NCBI RefSeq assembly: GCF_014775655.1
Contig: NZ_CP061274.1
Coordinates: 1,612,001 to 1,676,000 of the forward strand
Direction of reading: 5' to 3'
Source: Clavibacter zhangzhiyongii
Lineage (GTDB): Bacteria; Actinomycetota; Actinomycetes; Actinomycetales; Microbacteriaceae
Length of the DNA stretch: 64,000 bases
How positions within the stretch are numbered: position 1 is the stretch's first letter; each line of letters starts with the position of its first letter. Positions 54,118 to 62,715 of the stretch are shown one piece after another. A program made the position numbers and the translations under genes. The notes beneath the pieces are model-generated. The model had not been told where the DNA came from. It worked only from the letters and a program-made list of their open reading frames with translations, and did no database searches.

Positions 54118-57100
54118 ATGAGACGCGGACAGACCCTGACCGGCGCGCTCGCGCGCGCCGGCTTCGCCCGGCTGAGCGAGGTCGGCGCCACCCTCGCGGA
54201 GGTCGCCGGGCTGTCGGGCTGGGCCGAGTCCGACGTAGTCGACGCGCTCACGCCGAGCGCGGATCCCGATGCGGCCCTCGACGCGCTCGTGTCCCTGCTG
54301 CGCGTCGACCCGGAGCGCACGCGGGCCGTCCTCGCCGACGACGACGCACGGCACCGCCTCGCGCGCGTCCTCGGCTCGTCGCACGGCCTGGCCGACTTCC
54401 TCGTCCGGCACCCGGAGGAGCTCGACGCGTTCGCGCAGCCCCTGTCGCACCTCCCGGCGCCCGACGACGTCCGGGAGCGCATGCTCGACGCCGTGGGTGC
54501 GGTCGACGGCGTGGCCGGCGTCACGGGTACGGAGGCGCGCGCCGCGCTGCGCATCCGCTACCGCGCCCTCGTCGCCCGGGTGGCGGCCTGGGACCTCGTG
54601 CACCCGGATCCGCTCGTCGCCGTCCGCCCGGTGACCGCCGCCCTCGCCGACCTCGCCGGCGCGGCGCTCGAGGCCTCGCTCGCCGTCGCGCGCGCCGAGC
54701 TCTCCGTCCCCGGCACGTTCGGGCGGGCGCGACCGGAGGAGATCCGGGCGACGCGCCTCGCGGTCATCGGCATGGGCAAGGCGGGCGCCCGCGAGCTCAA
54801 CTACGTGAGCGACGTCGACGTGATCTTCGTGGCCGAGGCCGCCACCGACGCCGAGGGCGAACCGCTCATCGAGGCGCACCGCGCGGTCGAGCTCGCGACG
54901 CGCCTCGCCGTCCTCACGATGCGCGGCATCGACGAGCACGAGATCGAGCCGGCCCTGTGGGAGGTGGACGCGAACCTGCGCCCCGAGGGCAAGGCCGGCG
55001 CGCTCGTCCGCACGCTCGACTCGCACCTCGCGTACTACGACCGCTGGGCGAAGGACTGGGAGTTCCAGGCGCTGCTGAAGGCGCGGCCGCTGGCCGGCGA
55101 CGCCGAGCTGGGGGAGCGCTACGCCAACGCCGTGTCGCCGCTCGTCTGGTCGAGCGCGTCCCGCGAGGGCTTCGTCGGCCAGGTGCAGCGGATGCGCACG
55201 CGCGTCACGGACAACATCCCCGTCGAGCAGCTGCACCAGCAGATCAAGCTCGGACCCGGCGGGATCCGCGACATCGAGTTCACCGTGCAGCTCCTGCAGC
55301 TGGTCCACGGCCAGACCGACGAGGAGGTCCGGCACCGCGGCACCCTGCCCGCCCTCGTGGCCCTCGCCGACGCGGGCTACATCGGCCGGACCGAGGCCGG
55401 CGACTTCGCGCGCGACTACCGGTACCTGCGGCTGCTCGAGCACCGTCTGCAGCTCGACCGGCTGCACCGCACGCACCTCATGCCCACAGACGAGGAGCGG
55501 CTGCGCGTGCTCGCCCGGAGCACCGGGCTCGACGCCCGGGCCGAGGAGCTCGTCGCGCGCTGGACCGCCACCAAGGCGCGGGTGCGCTCCCTGCACGAGC
55601 GCCTCTTCTACCGGCCGCTGCTGGCGGCCGTGGCGTCGCTCCCCGAGGAGACGCTCGCGCTGACGAGCGACCAGGCCGCCGCCCGCCTGTCCGCCATCGG
55701 GTTCGTCGACGCGCGCGGGGCCCTCGGGCACATCCGGGCGCTGACGCAGGGGGTCTCCCGCAGCTCCGCCATCCAGCGCCACCTGCTGCCCGTCCTGCTG
55801 CAGTGGTTCGCGGACGGCCCGGATCCCGACCACGGACTGCTCGCGTTCCGCCGGCTCAGCGAGGCGCTGGGGGAGGCGACGTGGTTCCTCCGCATGCTGC
55901 GCGACTCCTCGGGCGCGGCGCAACGGCTGGCGCAGGTGCTCTCCGGGTCCCGCTACGTCTCCGAGCTGCTCGACCGCGTGCCCGAGGCGGCCGCGTGGCT
56001 CGCGCGCGACGAGGACCTCCGGCCGCGCACCTGGGCGGCGCTCGAGGAGGAGGCCGTCGCGACGGTCAACCGGCACCCGACCGCGGATGCCGCGGCGGCG
56101 GCCCTCCGCACCCTGCGCCGCCGCGAGATCCTGCGGCTCGCCATCGGCGCGATCGTGGGCGTCACGCACGTCGAGACGCTCGGCCCGTCGCTCGCCGACA
56201 TCACCACGGCGACGCTGCGCGGCGTGATGCGCGCCATCCGCCGCGAGGACGGGCCCTGGCCCGAGTTCGCCGTCGTGGCGATGGGCCGGTACGGCGGCGC
56301 GGAGCTCGGCTTCGGATCCGACGCCGATGTGATGCACGTCTACCGTCCCATCGCCGGCATGGACCCCGAGCTCGCCCAGCGGCGGGCCCAGCTCATCGTC
56401 GCCGAGCTGACCCGCCTCACGGACGACACGCGGCTGCCGCTCGACCTCGACACCGGCCTGCGTCCCGAGGGCCGCAACGGGCCGGTCGTCCGCTCCTTCG
56501 CGTCGTACCGCGCGTACTACGAGCGCTGGTCGCTCACGTGGGAGGCGCAGGCGCTCCTGCGGGCCCGCGGCGTCGTGGGCGACAGCGGCCTCATCGCGGA
56601 CTTCACGGAGCTCGCCGACCGGTTCCGCTACCCGGAGGGCATCGGGGACGCGGACGTGCGGGAGATCAAGCGGATCAAGGCGCGGGTGGAGGCCGAGCGG
56701 CTGCCGCAGGGCGCCGATCCCACCCGGCACCTCAAGCTCGGGCGCGGCTCGCTGAGCGACGTGGAGTGGCTCGTCCAGCTGATCCAGCTGCAGCACGCAC
56801 ATGCCCACCCGGCCCTCCGGACGCCGACCACGCTCGGCGCGCTCGCGGCCGCCGACGCCGGGCTCCTCTCGGCCGATGACGCCGAGCGCCTGCGCGAGGC
56901 CTGGCTCCTCGCCTCCCGGGTCCGTTCCGCGATGACCCTCTGGACGAACCGCACCGCCGACGTGCTGCCGGCCGACCGCGCCGCCCTCGACGCGATCGCG
57001 CGCCTGCTGGAGTACCCGCCCGGATCCGCGAGCGTGCTCGAGGAGGAGTACCTGGGCGTGACGCGCCGCTCGCGGGCCGTCTTCGAGCGGCTCTTCTACG

Positions 57101-57135
57101 GGCTCGACGAGCGTCCGGAGCCGCGCGGCGCCTGA
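54118..57135 (+). CDS. glnE: Bifunctional glutamine synthetase adenylyltransferase/deadenylase
   Basis: Switches glutamine synthetase activity by adding or removing AMP. 1005 residues with two nucleotidyltransferase domains, each followed by a helical part. First: VIGMGKAGARELNYVSDVDV (near 217-236, G-x-x-x-x-E-L-x-x-x-S-D-x-D). Second: AMGRYGGAELGFGSDADV (near 721-738). 'QIKLGPGGIRDIEFTVQLLQL' and 'HLKLGRGSLSDVEWLVQLIQL' are the duplicated GlnD-linker motifs. ATG 54118, 58 bases after glnA2, convergent with glnA1, whose Tyr is its likely target. Confidence 0.96.
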   Translation: MRRGQTLTGALARAGFARLSEVGATLAEVAGLSGWAESDVVDALTPSADPDAALDALVSLLRVDPERTRAVLADDDARHRLARVLGSSHGLADFLVRHPEELDAFAQPLSHLPAPDDVRERMLDAVGAVDGVAGVTGTEARAALRIRYRALVARVAAWDLVHPDPLVAVRPVTAALADLAGAALEASLAVARAELSVPGTFGRARPEEIRATRLAVIGMGKAGARELNYVSDVDVIFVAEAATDAEGEPLIEAHRAVELATRLAVLTMRGIDEHEIEPALWEVDANLRPEGKAGALVRTLDSHLAYYDRWAKDWEFQALLKARPLAGDAELGERYANAVSPLVWSSASREGFVGQVQRMRTRVTDNIPVEQLHQQIKLGPGGIRDIEFTVQLLQLVHGQTDEEVRHRGTLPALVALADAGYIGRTEAGDFARDYRYLRLLEHRLQLDRLHRTHLMPTDEERLRVLARSTGLDARAEELVARWTATKARVRSLHERLFYRPLLAAVASLPEETLALTSDQAAARLSAIGFVDARGALGHIRALTQGVSRSSAIQRHLLPVLLQWFADGPDPDHGLLAFRRLSEALGEATWFLRMLRDSSGAAQRLAQVLSGSRYVSELLDRVPEAAAWLARDEDLRPRTWAALEEEAVATVNRHPTADAAAAALRTLRRREILRLAIGAIVGVTHVETLGPSLADITTATLRGVMRAIRREDGPWPEFAVVAMGRYGGAELGFGSDADVMHVYRPIAGMDPELAQRRAQLIVAELTRLTDDTRLPLDLDTGLRPEGRNGPVVRSFASYRAYYERWSLTWEAQALLRARGVVGDSGLIADFTELADRFRYPEGIGDADVREIKRIKARVEAERLPQGADPTRHLKLGRGSLSDVEWLVQLIQLQHAHAHPALRTPTTLGALAAADAGLLSADDAERLREAWLLASRVRSAMTLWTNRTADVLPADRAALDAIARLLEYPPGSASVLEEEYLGVTRRSRAVFERLFYGLDERPEPRGA

Positions 57136-57163
57136 TCTCTGCGCGGGGAGGGCCGGCACGACG

Positions 57164-57195
57164 ACGGGCCGCCCTCCCGGAGGAGGACGGCCCGT
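57164..57195. terminator. Bidirectional terminator between glnE and glnA1
   Basis: ACGGGCCGCCCTCC with GGAGGACGGCCCGT-type arms (57164-57195) between the convergent 3' ends. Confidence 0.7.
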
Positions 57196-57229
57196 GGGTC
57201 ACGCACCCCGGAGCGGGGCGCCGGCGGGA

Positions 57230-58654
57230 TCAGACGCCGTAGTACAGCTCGAACTCGAACGGGTGCGGGCGCTGCGCGAGGGGCTTGATCTCCTTCTCGC
57301 GCTTGTACTCGATCCACGTCTCGATGAGGTCGGGCGTGAACACGTTGCCCGCGGTGAGGAAGTCGTGGTCGGCCTCGAGCGCGTCGAGGGCCGCGCCGAG
57401 CGACGCCGGCACCTGCGGGATGTTCTTCGCCTCCTCGGGCGGCAGCTCGTAGAGGTCCTTGTCGACGGGCTCGTGCGGCTCGATGCGGTTCTTGATGCCG
57501 TCGACGCCGGCCATGAGCTGGGCCGCGAACGCGAGGTACGGGTTGCTCGAGGCGTCCGGCGCGCGGAACTCGATGCGCTTGGCCTTCGGGTTCGTGCCCG
57601 TGATGGGGATGCGGATCGACGCGGAGCGGTTGCCCGCCGAGTAGACCAGGTTGACGGGCGCCTCGAAGCCGGGCACCAGGCGGTGGTACGAGTTCACCGT
57701 CGGGTTCGTGAAGGCGAGGATGGCCGGCGCGTGCTTGAGGATGCCGCCGATGTACCAGCGCGCGACGTCCGAGAGGCCGCCGTAGCCGGCCTCGTCGTAG
57801 AACAGCGGCTTGCCGTCGTTCCACAGCGACTGGTGCGTATGCATGCCCGAGCCGTTGTCGCCGAAGAGCGGCTTCGGCATGAACGTGGCGGTCTTGCCCC
57901 ACTGCTCGGCCGTGTTCTTGACGATGTACTTGAACTTGAGGATGTCGTCGGCCGCGTGGACCATCGTGTCGAAGCGGTAGTTGATCTCCGCCTGGCCGCC
58001 GGTGCCCACCTCGTGGTGCGCGCGCTCGAGGATGAGGCCGGCGTCGATCAGCTTGAGGCTGATGTCGTCGCGGAGGTCCGCCTGCTTGTCGACCGGGCTG
58101 ACGGGGAAGTAGCCGCCCTTGTAGGGCGTCTTGTTGCCGAGGTTGCCGCCCTCCTCCTCGCGTCCGGAGTTCCAGGCGCCCTCCTCGGAGTCGACCGAGT
58201 AGAAGCTCGTGTGCTGGTTCACCTCGTAGCGGACGTCGTCGAAGATGTAGAACTCGGCCTCGGGGGCGAAGAACGCGGTGTCGGCGATGCCGGACGCGGC
58301 GAGGAACTTCTCGGCCTTCTTGGCCACCTGGCGCGGGTCGCGGGCGTAGATCTCGCCGTTGCGGGGGTTGTAGATGTCGAAGACCATGATGAGCGTGCGC
58401 TCGATGCGGAACGGGTCGACGTACGCCGTCGTGACGTCGGGGATGAGCTGCATGTCCGACTCGTGGATGCTCGCGAAGCCGCGGATGGACGACCCGTCGA
58501 AGAGCTGGCCGACCGAGAAGAACTCCTCGTCGACGGTGGACGCGGGGATGTTGAAGTGCTGCTGCACCCCGGGCAGGTCGGTGAACCGGATATCGAGGAA
58601 CTTGACGTCGGTGTCCTTGATGAACGCGAGCACCTCGGATGAGTCTCTGAACAT
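57230..58654 (-). CDS. glnA1: Glutamine synthetase I, adenylylatable (GlnA1)
   Basis: Main ammonia-assimilating enzyme. 474 residues, dodecameric GSI-beta type: [57 protein letters not shown] and NRSASIRIP. The adenylylation site is Tyr402 in [12 protein letters not shown], the partner of GlnE. ATG 58654 with GGAGACACC upstream. A four-half-site GlnR-type box lies about 75 bases upstream of the start. C-terminus EFELYYGV is the family's usual end. Confidence 0.97.
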   Translation of the reverse strand: MFRDSSEVLAFIKDTDVKFLDIRFTDLPGVQQHFNIPASTVDEEFFSVGQLFDGSSIRGFASIHESDMQLIPDVTTAYVDPFRIERTLIMVFDIYNPRNGEIYARDPRQVAKKAEKFLAASGIADTAFFAPEAEFYIFDDVRYEVNQHTSFYSVDSEEGAWNSGREEEGGNLGNKTPYKGGYFPVSPVDKQADLRDDISLKLIDAGLILERAHHEVGTGGQAEINYRFDTMVHAADDILKFKYIVKNTAEQWGKTATFMPKPLFGDNGSGMHTHQSLWNDGKPLFYDEAGYGGLSDVARWYIGGILKHAPAILAFTNPTVNSYHRLVPGFEAPVNLVYSAGNRSASIRIPITGTNPKAKRIEFRAPDASSNPYLAFAAQLMAGVDGIKNRIEPHEPVDKDLYELPPEEAKNIPQVPASLGAALDALEADHDFLTAGNVFTPDLIETWIEYKREKEIKPLAQRPHPFEFELYYGV

Positions 58655-58727
58655 GTGGTGTCTCCAAAAGGGGGGCCGGAGCGGATGAGACTGACGGTTT
58701 CAGCCCCTAGGAGCCTAGGGGGACGGG

Positions 58728-58765
58728 GTTACCCCGCCATAACCGACGTGTTTCCGCGATGTTAC
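58728..58765 (-). promoter_or_regulatory. GlnR-type binding site upstream of glnA1
   Basis: On the minus strand: GTAAC-N6-GAAAC-N6-GTTAT-N6-GTAAC, four 5-bp half-sites at exact 11-bp spacing. This matches the actinobacterial GlnR box (gTnAC-n6-GaAAC pairs). It lies upstream of a TAGGCT -10-like hexamer and the glnA1 leader, consistent with activation under nitrogen limitation. Confidence 0.78.
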
Positions 58766-58846
58766 GCAGGCCGGCCCGGGCGCGTCGTGTGCGTCATGCG
58801 GCCCCGTCCGCCCGGCGCTCCCGGGGAGCCCGCCTAGGATCGCAGG

Positions 58847-59275
58847 GTGCCCGCGACTCCCACGACCCCCGACCTCGGCGACCCGGGTCGGAACCGCTGG
58901 CCGGGAGAGCGTCTCGGCCTGCCCGAGCGCGGCCGGGGATCCGTCGCCCGGGCCGGCCGCCGCATCGTGGGCGTCTGCATCGACTGGGCCCTCGCCGTGC
59001 TCGTCTCCTGGGCCTTCTTCGCGTACGACGCCACGGCGACGCTCGTGATCTTCGCCGTCATGCAGTACGTCCTGACCGTCACCCTCGGCGGCAGCGTCGG
59101 GCACATCGTGCTGGGGATGCGGGTCCGGCCCCTCGCCGGCGGGTACGTCTCGCTCTGGCGTCCGGCGCTGCGGACCCTGCTCATCTGCCTCGTACTCCCG
59201 GCGGTCGTCTGGAACGCCGACCAGCGCGGGCTCCACGACGTCTTCTCCGGCACGGTGCTGGTCCGCACGAGCTGA
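58847..59275 (+). CDS. RDD family membrane protein
   Basis: 142 residues, three to four helices. 'AGRRIVGVCIDWALAVLVSWAFF' has the Arg and Asp of the RDD signature, 'GGSVGHIVLGMRVRPLAGG' is the typical second block, and WNADQRGLHDVFSGTVLV the C-terminal block. GTG 58847 has TAGGAT (58835-58840) 6 bases upstream, leaderless. RDD proteins have been tied to ion or Na+/H+ transport in isolated cases; function here unknown. Divergent from glnA1. Confidence 0.85.
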   Translation: MPATPTTPDLGDPGRNRWPGERLGLPERGRGSVARAGRRIVGVCIDWALAVLVSWAFFAYDATATLVIFAVMQYVLTVTLGGSVGHIVLGMRVRPLAGGYVSLWRPALRTLLICLVLPAVVWNADQRGLHDVFSGTVLVRTS

Positions 59276-59301
59276 CGCGCGCCCCTGCGTCGCGGAGATC
59301 G

Positions 59302-60024
59302 TCAGCCCGGCTCGCAGCCGAGGTAGACGAGCTCGGGATCCACGCCGCCGAGCACAACGCGCGCCGGCGAGCCCGCCCGCACGGCGCCGAGCTCGCGGCT
59401 CTCCATCTCCCGCCCGTCGGCGGACCGTCCCGTCGTGACCTCGAAGCGCACGAGCGCCGCGCTGCAGTCCGCCGGCGCGGTCATGTCGAGGAGGGTGCAG
59501 GAGCGCGCGTCGACGCACTCGCTCGCGCGGGCGGCCGCGTCGTCGACCCGCACCACGGTGGCGCCCTCGGTCAGATCCGCGCCGACGGTCGTGAACTGCG
59601 CGCGCGTCGAGTCCTGGAAGCTCACGAGGACGACGAGCACCCCGGCCAGCGCGCACACGGCGGCGATGGACGGGCCGAGCCCGCGGCGGGCGCGCTCGCG
59701 TCGGGAACGCCCGTAGGGCGACCTGCGCTCCGATGCCGACGCGGCGGGCCGCGCGGCCTGCGGGGCTCGTGGCTCGTCCCCCGCCGGTCTGCGAGCCGCG
59801 GCCGGACCGGCGTCGCCGGCCGTGCGCTGGCGCAGGAGCAGGGCGTCGCGCGCCAGGGTCATCTGGACGAAGCTCTCGTGCGCCACGCGCAGCTGCTGGG
59901 GCGTCGCGTCGGGCAGGCGGTCCGGGTGCGTCGCGCGGGCACGCCGGGCGTAGGCACGGCTGATGGTCGCCCGGTCGGCGTCCACGTCGACGCCGAGCAG
60001 CGCCGCAGCGGAGGCCGGATCCAT
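59302..60024 (-). CDS. Membrane-anchored J-domain protein
   Basis: 240 residues. N-terminal J-domain (about 1-65): AALLGVDVDADRATISRAYARRARATHPDRL, with the HPD tripeptide at 33-35 that stimulates Hsp70. A basic, disordered linker (70-115) follows, then one transmembrane helix (about 117-136) and an external domain of about 100 residues with four cysteines (two probable disulfides). So a J-domain inside faces an unknown extracellular domain. ATG 60024; CAGACT 7 bases upstream is a weak leaderless candidate. Confidence 0.78.
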   Translation of the reverse strand: MDPASAAALLGVDVDADRATISRAYARRARATHPDRLPDATPQQLRVAHESFVQMTLARDALLLRQRTAGDAGPAAARRPAGDEPRAPQAARPAASASERRSPYGRSRRERARRGLGPSIAAVCALAGVLVVLVSFQDSTRAQFTTVGADLTEGATVVRVDDAAARASECVDARSCTLLDMTAPADCSAALVRFEVTTGRSADGREMESRELGAVRAGSPARVVLGGVDPELVYLGCEPG

Positions 60025-60078
60025 GGGCTCAGTCTGCGCCGGGCGTGGCACCCGTGCAAACGACGCCGGTGACGGGGA

Positions 60079-60789
60079 TCAGCGCGCCCGCGACGGACGG
60101 ACCTTGAACGGGTCGACGCCCTTCGGGATCGGCATGCTGTTCTGGCCGAGCGAGGTGAGGCGGTTGTTGACCGCGAGGACCTCGGCCTTGGTGATGGTGC
60201 GCGGGAAGCGCTGGAGACGTCCGGCGAGCTTGTGCAGCTCGACGGAGTCGGCGTCCGGGCCCACGAACACGAAGTGGACGGGCACGTTGGGCAGCACGCG
60301 CGCGATCTTGCGGCGCTCGTCCTCCAGCATGCGCGTCGTGCGGCTCTTCGGTCCCTCGCCGATGAGCGCGACGCCCGAGCGGCCGACGGCGCGGTAGACC
60401 GCGTCCTGCGACTTGCCGTTGACGGCGACGGGCATCTCGCTGCCGACCCATCCGCGCTTCAGCGAGCTGCGGAGGACGACGCCCACGGCGCCCGGCTGTC
60501 CCTTGATCTGCAGGTACGCGGCTCGCTCGGCCTTGCGCCCGAGGACGATGAGGAACGCGAGGATGCCGGCGAACACGCCGGCGATGACGAAGAGGATGGC
60601 CGTCAGCCAGTTCCCGCCGGTCGCGAAGACGGCGAGCAGCACGCCGACGACGATCGGGGCCAGCAGCGCCAGGAGCATCCACCAGACCGAGCTCTTGTCG
60701 TACCGCCGGGTCATCTGGAAGACCTGCCACATCTGCTTGATGCGGCCGGGTTCCTTGGGCGCCTTCGGAGAGGCTGTCTTGCGGGCCAT
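60079..60789 (-). CDS. DUF4191 membrane protein
   Basis: 236 residues. Basic N-terminus, RIKQMWQVFQMTRRYDKSSVWWMLLALL (about 16-43), two helices (about 38-85), then a soluble domain with KGQPGAVGVVLRSSLKRGW, RAVGRSGVALIGEG and NVPVHFVFVG. This is the DUF4191 pattern, conserved in actinobacteria near lipA/lipB and sucB. ATG 60789; TATCCT (complement 60797-60802) lies 7 bases upstream, leaderless. Function unknown. Confidence 0.85.
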   Translation of the reverse strand: MARKTASPKAPKEPGRIKQMWQVFQMTRRYDKSSVWWMLLALLAPIVVGVLLAVFATGGNWLTAILFVIAGVFAGILAFLIVLGRKAERAAYLQIKGQPGAVGVVLRSSLKRGWVGSEMPVAVNGKSQDAVYRAVGRSGVALIGEGPKSRTTRMLEDERRKIARVLPNVPVHFVFVGPDADSVELHKLAGRLQRFPRTITKAEVLAVNNRLTSLGQNSMPIPKGVDPFKVRPSRAR

Positions 60790-61000
60790 GGTGCTCAGGA
60801 TACCGGTGCGCGGACGGATCCCCGAACGGCGGCGACGCGCAATCTTCCCCCACACCGGGCCAGCCGGTCCTCCATCCCCAGATCAGCGCGCGTGGCGGGT
60901 CGTGCCGCCCCGGAGCGCTCGACACTGGCGCCGCTCGCGCCCCTCGCACCCGCACGCCGCGGGGAGGGCACGGGCATCGACGGGGAAGGACGCGAGGCCG

Positions 61001-62689
61001 ATGCACGACGGACTCCAGGGGACGGGGATGCCGCGATCGACTGGACGGGGGCGCGACGGCGGACGACGGACAGGGGCGCCGTCCCGCGGGAGCGCATCGG
61101 CGCCCGGCCCCCGCGAGGGGTTGCGCCCGCGCCGCCGCGGTGCGCCCGAGCAGGGGGCGACGGTCGCGGGCTACCGCCTCGTGCGCCTCATCGGACGCGG
61201 TGCGCGCGCCGAGGTGTACCTCGCGCATCCGATGCAGGAGGCGGGTCGGACCGGACGTGGCGAAGGTGCCGGCAACGTGGCGGTGAAGATCGTGCCGCCC
61301 ACCGAGCGCAGCCGCGGCGACGCGGAGGCGCTCGCGCTCCAGTCGGTCGCGTCCGAGCACGTCGTCGGCCTCCGCGACGTCGCGAGCCTCGCGGACGGCA
61401 GCCTGTGCATCGTGCAGTCGCTCGCCGCGCGCGGCACCGCCGCGGGACTGCTCGCACGACGAGGAGGCCTCACCCCCGGCGAGATCGTGACCCTCGTGGC
61501 GTCGATCCTCCGAGGCCTGGGCGACATGCACGACGCCGGCATCGCGCACGGAGCGCTGGATCTCACGCACGTCCTCATCGACGCGACGGGCTGCCCTGTG
61601 CTGGGAGGGCTGGGTTCCGCGTGCCCGTTCGACGGCGACCCGGCGGGCGAGTCGCCGCGCGGTGCGGATCCCGTGGAGCAGGACCTCATCCGGGTCGCCC
61701 GGATCGTCGCCGCGCTGCGCGATCCCGTCGGCTCCCGCGGATCGGCCTCCGATGATCGCTGGGGCGAATGGCTCGACCTCCTCGACGCGACCGTGCACGG
61801 CGAGACCGACCTCACCGCGCACGATCTCGCCGACCAGCTGCTCGAGGTCGCAGACGCGGCCCCGCTGGCGGAGGCCGGCACCGTCGACACGGCCCCGACG
61901 ACCGCCCTGGGACGGACGCGCCAGGAGGCGGACGACGAGGCCGCGGGTCCCGAGCCGAGATCGCGCCGTGCGCGCCGGACGTCCCGCGCACATCCGGGGA
62001 CGGCTCGTCGGCACCGTGCGGTGCGAGAGGACGGCCGAGGCTCGACGGCCGCGCGCATCCGGGGTGCGAGGAGCGCCGTGCGGCGGGAGCTCGCCGTCGT
62101 CCGTCCCCGGGTCTGGGCCCTCGGGCTGGTGGCGCTCGTCGCGGTGAGCGCCGGCGCCGTGGCCCTGCCGATGCTCGCCGGTGCCGCACGTGGGGAGTCG
62201 GTGGACGCCACTGCTCCGGGCTCCGCGGGGGAGGGGACCGACGCGGACGCCTCGGCAGCCGAACCGCCCTCCTCGTCGGAGCACGAGCACGACCACGACC
62301 TCGTCGCCGATGCCGCCATGGCCGGATCGGAGGATCCCGACGTCGCGGCTCCGGCACTCCTCCGGCTCCGGGCCGACTGCCTGCGCCGGCGCGACGCCCG
62401 CTGCCTCGACGGGGTCGACCAGGCGGGATCCGCCGCCGACGACGCCGACCGCTCTCGCGTCTCCGGCCCCACAGGTGGGTGGCTCGACGACGGGGAGGCG
62501 CACCTCGCGGACGCGATCGGACCCGCGCGCCTGCTCGGCGACAGCGCGCTCCTCGAGCTGAGCCCGATCGACGACGGCACAGCCGTCGGGGTCGCAGGGC
62601 CGTCGTCACCCGGACGCCGAACGGCCTCCCTCCTGATGGTCAGGGGGGAGGCCGGGTGGCGGATCAGGGACCTGATGGACGACCGGTGA
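61001..62689 (+). CDS. Membrane pseudokinase with extracytoplasmic domain
   Basis: 562 residues. Kinase-like fold (about 52-270): YRLVRLIGRGARAEVYLA glycine loop and the VAVK Lys96 are present, but the catalytic loop reads AHGALDLTHVLID (no catalytic Asp; usual Asn replaced by His190), and the DFG position reads LGGLGS (about 201-206). It should bind nucleotide poorly and not phosphorylate. A basic linker (315-370), one transmembrane helix (about 375-395) and an acidic, His-containing external domain (EHEHDHD) follow. ATG 61001 with GAGG upstream; start uncertain by up to 50 residues. Adjacent to sucB. Confidence 0.78.
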   Translation: MHDGLQGTGMPRSTGRGRDGGRRTGAPSRGSASAPGPREGLRPRRRGAPEQGATVAGYRLVRLIGRGARAEVYLAHPMQEAGRTGRGEGAGNVAVKIVPPTERSRGDAEALALQSVASEHVVGLRDVASLADGSLCIVQSLAARGTAAGLLARRGGLTPGEIVTLVASILRGLGDMHDAGIAHGALDLTHVLIDATGCPVLGGLGSACPFDGDPAGESPRGADPVEQDLIRVARIVAALRDPVGSRGSASDDRWGEWLDLLDATVHGETDLTAHDLADQLLEVADAAPLAEAGTVDTAPTTALGRTRQEADDEAAGPEPRSRRARRTSRAHPGTARRHRAVREDGRGSTAARIRGARSAVRRELAVVRPRVWALGLVALVAVSAGAVALPMLAGAARGESVDATAPGSAGEGTDADASAAEPPSSSEHEHDHDLVADAAMAGSEDPDVAAPALLRLRADCLRRRDARCLDGVDQAGSAADDADRSRVSGPTGGWLDDGEAHLADAIGPARLLGDSALLELSPIDDGTAVGVAGPSSPGRRTASLLMVRGEAGWRIRDLMDDR

Positions 62690-62715
62690 CGGTCGTCGCC
62701 AGGAGCCCGGTCGGG

